From Balneolales bacterium (lineage in GTDB: Bacteria > Bacteroidota > Rhodothermia > Balneolales > Natronogracilivirgulaceae), in NCBI GenBank assembly GCA_007133995.1, contig SLLP01000112.1, forward strand, positions 1-5,512: 5,512 bases of DNA, in the 5' to 3' direction. A program made the position numbers and the translations under genes. Below the pieces are notes generated by a model that was not told the origin of the DNA, did not search any database, and saw nothing but the letters and a program-made list of their open reading frames with translations. Shown one piece after another: positions 1-5,273 of the stretch; position 1 is the stretch's first letter, and each line of letters starts with the position of its first letter.

Positions 1-999
1 CAGCACAAATATCCACCCTGCCACCTGGTCTTCGACAAGACCACGCAGAGCTGCTTCGCCTTCTGCACCTACTGCTTCCGGCACGCCCAGGTGCGCGGCG
101 ACGAGGACATGTTCGTCCAGGCCGACATCGCCCAGGTCCACCAGTACCTCAAAAAGCATAAAGAGGTGACCGACATGCTGATCACGGGCGGCGACGCCGG
201 CCATATCCCGCACGAGCGCCTGGCCGAATATGTGATGCCGCTGATCGACGACGACGAGCTGATGCACATCAAAAACCTGCGTCTGGGCTCGCGCGCGCTC
301 ACCTTCCACCCGGAGATGATCCTGAGCAGCGACTACGACCCGTACCTGGAGATTTTCCGCAAGCTGTACGATAACGGCGTCCAGGTCGTCTGGATGGCCC
401 ACTTCTCCACCCCGCGCGAAGTGCTCAACCCGTCCACCATCGCCGCCATCCGCCGCCTGCGGGCCAACGGCGTGACCATCCGCAGCCAGAGCCCCATCAT
501 GAATCATATCAGCCTGTTTAAGGACGAAAAGGGCAAGGTGGATGTGGACCGTTCCGCACAAAACTGGATCGACCTTGGACTGGCTCTGGGCATGCTCGGC
601 GTCGGTTTCCACTCGATGTACTGCGCGCGACCGACCGGCGAGCACCACTACTTCACCGCTCCGCTGGCCGACATCGAGAAGATATTCAACAAGGTCTACC
701 GCACGCTGCCATCCATCAACCGTCCTTCACGCTACATCACCATGACCTCATCGGCCGGCAAAGTGTCGCTGATCGGCACCGCCGAAGTCAGGGGCGAGAA
801 GGTCTTCGTCCTCAAATTCAATGAGGCCCGGAACATGGAGTGGATGGATCGCGTCTTCCTGGCTAAATACGACGAAAAAGAGAATACTATTGAAAATCTG
901 AAGCCCTACGAATTGGAAAACTATTTCTATGAAGACGAGCTCGCAGAGATCGAGCAGACCCTGGAGCGGAACCTTCAGAAAAAAATCGACGAACAGTGA
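1..999 (+). CDS. KamA-family radical SAM 2,3-aminomutase, 5' partial
   Basis: This gene runs in from the left edge. About 100 residues are missing, judged by where the cysteine motif sits in Clostridium lysine 2,3-aminomutase. Seen, numbering window codons: the radical SAM CxxxCxxC motif at C18, C22 and C25, followed by R27, which aligns with the arginine that binds the substrate carboxylate; GGD at 63-65; GSR at 96-98; an HF..P motif at 134-138; and K254 in a GKV context, aligning with the PLP-binding lysine (K337). The family moves an amino group from C2 to C3 using SAM, a 4Fe-4S cluster and PLP in the cytosol. Differences: the lysine-binding aspartates D293 and D330 align with R210 and T247, and the C-terminal zinc-site cysteines of the clostridial enzyme are absent. 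The substrate is therefore probably not lysine, and an acidic amino acid such as 2-aminoadipate or glutamate is likelier. An in-frame GTG at 91 lies after the cysteine motif, so it cannot be the true start. Family assignment is firm; substrate is inferred. Confidence 0.9.
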   Translation, partial: QHKYPPCHLVFDKTTQSCFAFCTYCFRHAQVRGDEDMFVQADIAQVHQYLKKHKEVTDMLITGGDAGHIPHERLAEYVMPLIDDDELMHIKNLRLGSRALTFHPEMILSSDYDPYLEIFRKLYDNGVQVVWMAHFSTPREVLNPSTIAAIRRLRANGVTIRSQSPIMNHISLFKDEKGKVDVDRSAQNWIDLGLALGMLGVGFHSMYCARPTGEHHYFTAPLADIEKIFNKVYRTLPSINRPSRYITMTSSAGKVSLIGTAEVRGEKVFVLKFNEARNMEWMDRVFLAKYDEKENTIENLKPYELENYFYEDELAEIEQTLERNLQKKIDEQ

Positions 1000-1078
1000 C
1001 ATTCCATAAGCAGTAACATTTCACATGCAGCGACATCCCACTTACAGTGACATTTCACTTACAGTGACATTCCACTTA
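994..1078. repeat. 17-bp tandem repeat, five units, starting at the aminomutase stop codon
   Basis: Five abutting 17-bp units begin at 994, 1011, 1028, 1045 and 1062, with consensus CAGTGACATTYCACTTA. The last two differ at one base and the first two are more diverged; a sixth stretch at 1079-1095 matches only about half the bases. The TGA in the first unit is the stop codon of the aminomutase. Two unit junctions form the inverted repeat TCACT-N3-AGTGA or its core (1039-1049 and 1055-1067). The repeat fills most of the spacer before pcaI. It could be a stacked operator for a regulator, or a neutral minisatellite. Confidence 0.85.
1055..1067. promoter_or_regulatory. Possible operator: inverted repeat TCACT-N3-AGTGA
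   Basis: A perfect 5-bp inverted repeat with a 3-bp spacer lies at the junction of repeat units 4 and 5. A 4-bp version, CACT-TAC-AGTG, sits 17 bp upstream at 1039-1049. The pair lies 50-80 bp before the pcaI start, a sensible place for a transcription factor site. Because the palindrome arises from the repeat junction it may be incidental. No regulator gene is present in the window. Confidence 0.3.
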
Positions 1079-1117
1079 CAAAACAATTCCCCCTCACAAA
1101 ACATGTATTTCTGACAC

Positions 1118-1831
1118 ATGATAAATAAAATATTTGCATCACCGGCTGAAGCAGTGGAGGATATTTTTGATGGTGCCGTTGTGATGATCAGCGGGTTTGG
1201 TGAAGCAGGGAGTCCCATCGAACTCATACATGCTCTGATCGATCAGGGTGCAAAGGACCTGACGGTCATCAGTAACAACACGGGAAGCGGCCATGTGGGC
1301 CTGGCGGCACTGATCGCCCACCGCCGCGTCAAAAAGATGATTTGCTCGTTTCCCCGGACCGCCAACTCGAAAGTATTCCCCGAGCTGTATAAAAATGGTG
1401 AAATTGAACTGGAACTCGTGCCACAGGGTACCCTTGCGGAACGAATCCGGTCCGGCGGCGCCGGCATCCCTGCATTTTATACCCCCACCTCTGTCGGCAC
1501 TCCGCTGGCCGAAGGTAAGGAAACGCGTGAATTCAAGGGCAGGAGTTACGTAATGCAGCATGCCCTTGAGGCCGATTTCTCACTGGTCAAATGCAAGGCG
1601 GCTGATCGATACGGCAACCTGGTCTACAACAAGACCGCCCGGAATTTCGGGCCCATCATGTGCACAGCCGCAAAAACCACCATTGTTCAGGCCAAACAGA
1701 TTCTCGAACTGGGTGATATTGACCCCGAAACCGTGGTCACACCCGGCATTTTTGTCAATATAGTGGTTAAAGTGTCCAAACCCGCCGAAGAATCGAAACT
1801 TGTAGCAGAAGACAGGAGGTATCCATGGTAG
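1118..1831 (+). CDS. pcaI: 3-oxoadipate CoA-transferase-like subunit A
   Basis: This is the alpha subunit of a family I CoA-transferase, 237 residues (PcaI is usually about 230). It pairs with the next gene to move CoA from succinyl-CoA to a 3-oxoacid in the cytosol. Seen: the N-terminal family signature DG..VMISGFGEAGSP at 18-33, where the usual GGF reads SGF; SNN.G.G..GLAALI at 52-66; CSFPR at 76-80; LELVPQGTLAERIR at 98-111; LAEGKETREF at 130-139; and ARNFGPIM at 174-181. The last three closely resemble remembered Pseudomonas PcaI, more than acetoacetate-specific AtoD. The start has no Shine-Dalgarno sequence, but the N-terminus (MINK, then the signature at the expected distance) fits PcaI. 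The C-terminus runs a few residues long because it overlaps pcaJ. The first 20 codons are AT-rich compared with the rest. CoA-transferase is certain; the 3-oxoadipate preference is likely and is supported by the PcaF-like thiolase downstream. Confidence 0.9.
   Translation: MINKIFASPAEAVEDIFDGAVVMISGFGEAGSPIELIHALIDQGAKDLTVISNNTGSGHVGLAALIAHRRVKKMICSFPRTANSKVFPELYKNGEIELELVPQGTLAERIRSGGAGIPAFYTPTSVGTPLAEGKETREFKGRSYVMQHALEADFSLVKCKAADRYGNLVYNKTARNFGPIMCTAAKTTIVQAKQILELGDIDPETVVTPGIFVNIVVKVSKPAEESKLVAEDRRYPW
1814..1820 (+). promoter_or_regulatory. Strong Shine-Dalgarno AGGAGGT of pcaJ
   Basis: AGGAGGT lies within the last codons of pcaI, four bases before the pcaJ ATG. It is the only strong ribosome binding site before a start codon in the window. 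It fixes the pcaJ start at 1825 and suggests that the two subunits are translated in matched amounts. Confidence 0.85.
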
Positions 1832-2484
1832 GCAAAGAAGAGAAAAAAGGCTGGAGTGTTGGTCAAATGGCTCAAAAGGCAGCTTTGGATATTCCCGACG
1901 GCTCCTACGTGAACCTTGGCATCGGCATGCCGGAACTGGTGGCCGGTTATGTGCCTGAGGGACGCGAAGTGATCTACCACACCGAAAACGGCCTGCTGGG
2001 CATGGGTCCGACACCCGAAGAGGGTCAGGAAGACCCCGAACTGATCAATGCCGGCAAGAAGTATGTGACCGCCATTCCCGGCGCCTGCTACTTCCATCAT
2101 GCCGACAGTTTTACCATGATCCGCGGCAACCACATTGATATCTGCGTGCTGGGTGCGTATCAGGTATCCGGGCACGGCGACCTGGCCAACTGGTCGACCG
2201 GCGCTCCGGGAGCCATCCCTGCGGTCGGGGGAGCCATGGACCTGGTGGCAGGTGACATCAGGATATTTGTCATCAGCCGGCACACTACTAAAGAAGGGGA
2301 ACCGAAAATCGTGCAGGAGTGCACCTATCCCCTTACCGGAAAGAATGTGGTGAACACCATTTATACCGATCTTGCCATCATTGATGTCACCGACAAGGGC
2401 CTTTTTGTGCGAGAGCTTGCACCGGGCATCACATTCGATGATGTGCAGAAGCGAACCGACGCAAAACTCAATCAGTATTCCTGA
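1825..2484 (+). CDS. pcaJ: 3-oxoadipate CoA-transferase-like subunit B
   Basis: This is the beta subunit of the CoA-transferase, 219 residues, a normal length for PcaJ. It carries the catalytic glutamate E54 in the TENGLLGMGP motif, which forms the acyl- and CoA-thioester intermediates in this family, and the glycine-rich GIGMP loop at 32-36. Further PcaJ-like blocks are INAGK, FHHADSF.MIRG.H.D, VLGA.QVS..GDLANW, IPAVGGAMDL and ECTYPLTG. The last block and the DLANW stretch match remembered PcaJ closely. The ATG overlaps the pcaI stop (ATGGTAG, 7 bp) in a different frame, behind a strong AGGAGGT, so the two subunits are almost certainly translationally coupled. The expected reaction is 3-oxoadipate plus succinyl-CoA giving 3-oxoadipyl-CoA plus succinate. 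Another 3-oxoacid remains possible. All key residues are present and the gene looks intact. Confidence 0.92.
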   Translation: MVGKEEKKGWSVGQMAQKAALDIPDGSYVNLGIGMPELVAGYVPEGREVIYHTENGLLGMGPTPEEGQEDPELINAGKKYVTAIPGACYFHHADSFTMIRGNHIDICVLGAYQVSGHGDLANWSTGAPGAIPAVGGAMDLVAGDIRIFVISRHTTKEGEPKIVQECTYPLTGKNVVNTIYTDLAIIDVTDKGLFVRELAPGITFDDVQKRTDAKLNQYS

Positions 2485-2503
2485 ATTACTACTCCACTTC
2501 CAG

Positions 2504-2527
2504 CCGCGGGCCTTCATCGGTCCGCGG
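2504..2527 (+). other. GC-rich hairpin between pcaJ and the aminotransferase gene
   Basis: Nine base pairs (one G-T wobble) form between 2504-2512 and 2519-2527 around the 6-base loop TTCATC; the stem contains CCGCGG on both sides. No T-run follows on either strand, so it is not a classical intrinsic terminator. In an mRNA it could protect the 3' end of the pcaIJ part or lower read-through. The aminotransferase ATG starts 11 bases after it. Confidence 0.5.
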
Positions 2528-2538
2528 AACTCACCTAA

Positions 2539-3915
2539 ATGATTAAGGATATGTTGGCTGCAGGACCGAGCAAGAAAAAACGCAGCGGAGAGGATATCTA
2601 CAGACAGGCATGCGATGTCATAACCGGCGGTGTCAGCCGCAACACCGTATTCCGCAGGCCTCATCCATTCTACGCCTCCCACGCCTCGGGCTGTTACGTG
2701 ACCGATATCGACGGCGTGGAGCACATCGACTTCGCCAATAACATGGCATCACTGATCCACGGTCATGCTCACCCGGCCATCGTCAGCGCCGTCGTGGAGC
2801 AGCTTATGCGCGGCACCGCCTATACCATGGCCACCGAATCCGAGGTCGCTTTTGCGCAGCTGCTGCATGAACGGGTGCCCTCGTTCGAACGGATCCGTTT
2901 TGTCAATTCCGGAACTGAGGCGGTCATGGCCCTGATCAAAGCCGCACGGGCCTTCACCAGCCGGACGATGATCGCCAAAGCCGAAGGCTCCTACCACGGC
3001 ACCTACGATTTCGCGGAGGTAAGTCAAACCTCCAATCCCTCCAACTGGGGTGATATTGACGAACCCAACCGGGTGCCTCTGGTAAACGGCACCCCGCAGG
3101 GTGTCATAGACAACGTGGTTGTCTTCCAGTACAATGACATTGAGCGCACCATCGCCCTGCTCGACAAGTACGCCGAGAACATCGCCTGTGTGATCATCGA
3201 CCCGATTGCACACCGCATCGGACTGTTCCGGGCTTCCGATGAATATGTTGATGCGCTGTATGCATGGACCCGCAAAAACGGTGCCCTGCTGGCATTTGAC
3301 GAGGTGGTCACCCTGCGCGTCAACTACGGCGGTGCCCAGGAAAGCTTTTCGGTTAAGCCGGATCTCACATCCATCGGTAAAATCATCGGCGGCGGTTTCC
3401 CTGTGGGCGGCCTCGCGGGCCGGGAGGATGTGATGAAGGTGCTGGACCCGCGCGAAAGCAAAATCCTTTATCCCCATTCCGGGACCTTCTCCGCCAATCC
3501 GATTACCATGACCGCCGGACGTCTGGCCATGGAACTGTTCGAACGCGAAGCGGTGAAAAACCTGAATGCGCTCACTCAAATTGCCAAAAACCAGGTTATG
3601 GAGGCGGGCCGCGTTGCAGAGATTCCGGTCTCGCTGACCGGTGACGGATCCATGTTCCGCATCCATTTCCGTTCCAAAACGCCAAATACATATCGCGAGG
3701 CGTATCAGCCTAAAGAGGAAACGGCCGTCCTCAGGGAGTTCCTGGACTTCATGCACGTGCAACAGCACATCATGATGATCAACACCGGAACCTGCATGCT
3801 GTCCACGGCCATCACACAGAACGAAGTGGACCGCCTGAGTCAGGCTATGCTCAATGGATTCCGCCACATAAAACCAAAACTGGATGCGCTGAACGGAACC
3901 CCGAACACACCTTAA
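2539..3915 (+). CDS. Class III PLP aminotransferase, beta-amino-acid type
   Basis: This 458-residue fold-type I PLP enzyme belongs to the class III / glutamate-1-semialdehyde aminomutase-like group. Seen: NSGTEA at 123-128 and SYHG at 151-154 (PLP-phosphate and ring contacts); FDEV with D254, which pairs with the PLP ring nitrogen; the Schiff-base lysine K281 in GKIIGGG; and SGTFSANP at 314-321. The N-terminal block GGVSRNTVFRRPHPF (30-44) aligns by eye with Variovorax (S)-beta-phenylalanine aminotransferase, placing R34 on that enzyme's carboxylate-binding R41. This suggests a beta-amino acid substrate and a beta-keto acid product. Beside an aminomutase, a CoA-transferase and a thiolase, the likely reaction is 3-aminoadipate to 3-oxoadipate. 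The usual EP motif reads DP at 221-222, with HRI after it where GSAM proteins have GNM. There is no Shine-Dalgarno sequence, and ATG 2551 is an alternative start. A role as the haem-pathway aminomutase is unlikely in this setting. Confidence 0.85.
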   Translation: MIKDMLAAGPSKKKRSGEDIYRQACDVITGGVSRNTVFRRPHPFYASHASGCYVTDIDGVEHIDFANNMASLIHGHAHPAIVSAVVEQLMRGTAYTMATESEVAFAQLLHERVPSFERIRFVNSGTEAVMALIKAARAFTSRTMIAKAEGSYHGTYDFAEVSQTSNPSNWGDIDEPNRVPLVNGTPQGVIDNVVVFQYNDIERTIALLDKYAENIACVIIDPIAHRIGLFRASDEYVDALYAWTRKNGALLAFDEVVTLRVNYGGAQESFSVKPDLTSIGKIIGGGFPVGGLAGREDVMKVLDPRESKILYPHSGTFSANPITMTAGRLAMELFEREAVKNLNALTQIAKNQVMEAGRVAEIPVSLTGDGSMFRIHFRSKTPNTYREAYQPKEETAVLREFLDFMHVQQHIMMINTGTCMLSTAITQNEVDRLSQAMLNGFRHIKPKLDALNGTPNTP

Positions 3916-3993
3916 CGCACAAATCACGCCCCGGACTTTAGAATGATACTCATCAGACATCATTAAACCCTGACCCGATATCACGTTACCACT

Positions 3994-5196
3994 ATGAGAG
4001 AAGTTTTCATTTGCGATGCCATACGAACCCCCGTCGGCCGCTACGGCGGTAGTCTTTCCCAGGTCCGTCCCGATGACCTCGGCGCCATCCCCATCCGCAA
4101 GTTGATCAGGCGCAACCCGTATGTGAACTGGCTGGATCTGGATGATGTGATCCTCGGTTGTGCCAACCAGGCCGGAGAAGACAACCGTAATGTCGCGCGA
4201 ATGTCGCTGCTGCTAGCCGGACTGTCCGAAACTATCCCCGGCATGACGGCCAACAGGCTGTGTGGATCCGGAATGGATGCCATTGGCAATGCTGCACGCA
4301 TGATCCGCTCCGGCGAAGCCGAACTGATCGTTGCCGGCGGTGTGGAGAGTATGTCGCGTGCGCCGTTCGTAATGGACAAATCCGAGAAGGCCTTCTCGCG
4401 CTCGGTCAGCCTCTACGACAGCACGATCGGCTGGCGGTTCATTAACAAGAAAATGGACGAAATGTACGGCACCGAGCCGCTGATCGAGACTGCCGAGAAC
4501 ATCGCCGAGGATTTCCATATCAGTCGTGAAGATCAGGACCGCTTCGCCCATTGGAGCCAGGAAAAGACCGCAGCAGCACAGAAAAACGGCTATCTGGCCG
4601 AAGAGATCGTTCCTGTGACCATTCCGCAGCGCAAAAGTGAGCCGATCGTGGTGGATGCCGACGAGCAACCCCGCCTCAGCTCCATCGAGAAACTGGCTAC
4701 CCTCAAGCCCGTTTCCCGCAAGGGTGGCACCGTGACCGCAGGCAACGCCTCCGGTGTCAACGACGGGGCCGCAGCCGTGATCCTGGCATCTGAAGAGGCG
4801 GTAAAAAAGCACAATTTGACACCTAAAGCAAAGATCCTTGGCATGGCCATCGCGGGCGTGCTGCCGAGGGTGATGGGCATGGGTCCGGTACCGGCCACCA
4901 ACAAGCTCCTGCCACGTCTGGGCCTCACGCTGGATTCATTCGATATCATCGAACTGAACGAAGCATTTGCTGCTCAAGCGCTTGGATGCATCCGGGAATT
5001 CGGTCTTGAGGATTACGATCCCCGCATCAACCCGCTCGGTGGGGCAATTGCACTGGGCCATCCTCTGGGCGCCAGCGGCGCGCGCATCGTCACCACGGCT
5101 TTCTGGCAGCTGCAACGCACGGATGTGAAGAAGGCGCTCTGCACCATGTGCATCGGTGTCGGCCAGGGCATCTCCGTGGTTATTGAAAAAGTCTGA
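3994..5196 (+). CDS. pcaF: 3-oxoadipyl-CoA thiolase-like acetyl-CoA acyltransferase
   Basis: This 400-residue thiolase has the normal length for PcaF/PaaJ. All catalytic residues are present: the acyl-accepting C90 in NRLCGSG, the NEAF loop at 322-325, H356 in GHPLG, and C386 in CIGVGQG. The N-terminus (MREVFICDAIRTPVGRYGG) and the block DDVILGCANQAGEDNRNVAR at 50-69 are nearly those of remembered E. coli PaaJ, as are GVESMSRAPFVM, TIGWRF and CTMCIGVGQG. This is a much closer match than to acetoacetyl-CoA thiolases. PcaF enzymes cleave 3-oxoadipyl-CoA with free CoA to succinyl-CoA and acetyl-CoA in the cytosol. The gene follows the aminotransferase after 78 bp, on the same strand and probably in the same transcript. 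The succinyl-CoA it makes can be used again by PcaIJ. No Shine-Dalgarno sequence precedes the ATG, but the conserved N-terminus fixes the start. Confidence 0.93.
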   Translation: MREVFICDAIRTPVGRYGGSLSQVRPDDLGAIPIRKLIRRNPYVNWLDLDDVILGCANQAGEDNRNVARMSLLLAGLSETIPGMTANRLCGSGMDAIGNAARMIRSGEAELIVAGGVESMSRAPFVMDKSEKAFSRSVSLYDSTIGWRFINKKMDEMYGTEPLIETAENIAEDFHISREDQDRFAHWSQEKTAAAQKNGYLAEEIVPVTIPQRKSEPIVVDADEQPRLSSIEKLATLKPVSRKGGTVTAGNASGVNDGAAAVILASEEAVKKHNLTPKAKILGMAIAGVLPRVMGMGPVPATNKLLPRLGLTLDSFDIIELNEAFAAQALGCIREFGLEDYDPRINPLGGAIALGHPLGASGARIVTTAFWQLQRTDVKKALCTMCIGVGQGISVVIEKV

Positions 5197-5204
5197 AAGC
5201 GAAT

Positions 5205-5255
5205 ATCCCGGTCAATGACGGTCTGGTAACAGGTATTTTAGTGAACCGGGATTTT
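5205..5255 (+). terminator. Possible terminator between convergent genes
   Basis: ATCCCGGT at 5205-5212 and ACCGGGAT at 5245-5252 are perfect 8-bp inverted repeats, followed on the plus strand by a short T-run (TTTT, 5252-5255). It begins 9 bases after the thiolase stop, where an end to transcription is expected. The 32-base loop is long for an intrinsic terminator and the right arm lies inside a 16-bp repeat, so the pairing may be partly accidental. Confidence 0.35.
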
Positions 5256-5273
5256 ACTGAACAGGGATTTTCA
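5226..5273. repeat. 16-bp tandem repeat, three units, over the minus-strand stop codon
   Basis: Units start at 5226, 5242 and 5258. Units two and three share TGAACNGGGATTTT (13 of 16 bases agree overall); the first agrees with the third at 11 of 16. On the minus strand the repeat carries the last codons and the TAA stop (5254-5256) of the convergent gene and continues into its 3' flank. It may be a short duplication of the gene's end. Confidence 0.65.

Noticed and set aside
91..999. Aminomutase read as a complete 302-residue protein starting at GTG 91
   Set aside because: The radical SAM cysteines at codons 18-25 lie upstream in the same open frame, so the gene continues past the left edge.
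994..1095. CRISPR array or plasmid-type iterons
   Set aside because: The units abut with no spacers and are too short for CRISPR. No replication initiator gene is present.
1106..1113. TATTTCTG as a Bacteroidota-type TAnnTTTG promoter element before pcaI
   Set aside because: It has one mismatch, no matching upstream TTTG element is visible, and it would place the transcript start at or next to the ATG. Too weak to annotate.
1118..2484. Acetoacetate CoA-transferase (AtoDA/ScoAB) for ketone or butyrate metabolism
   Set aside because: Sequence blocks in both subunits resemble PcaI/PcaJ more closely, and the adjacent thiolase is PcaF-like.
3942..3964. AATGAT/ATCATT inverted repeat between the aminotransferase and thiolase genes
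   Set aside because: Six AT-rich pairs around an 11-base loop with no T-run, and an alternative pairing competes. It is unlikely to be a functional terminator.
1687..3984. Two long minus-strand open frames, 1687-2724 (345 codons) and 2749-3984 (411 codons)
   Set aside because: They lie opposite pcaI/pcaJ and the aminotransferase, whose products are clearly recognisable. The antisense products are rich in His, Gly and Arg, resemble no family, and are the usual shadow of GC-biased codons.
1..5196. Beta-lysine route (lysine to beta-lysine, N-acetylation, transamination, CoA transfer, thiolysis)
   Set aside because: The enzyme types fit, and such a route was reported for Pseudomonas as I recall. 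It is second choice because no N-acetyltransferase is visible, the lysine-binding aspartates are replaced, and the CoA-transferase and thiolase look 3-oxoadipate-specific. An acetyltransferase just upstream would revive it.
1..5196. Glutamate to beta-glutamate to 3-oxoglutarate route
   Set aside because: The aminomutase pocket would allow it, but cleavage would give malonyl-CoA, and the PcaIJ/PcaF resemblance points to a C6 dicarboxylate.
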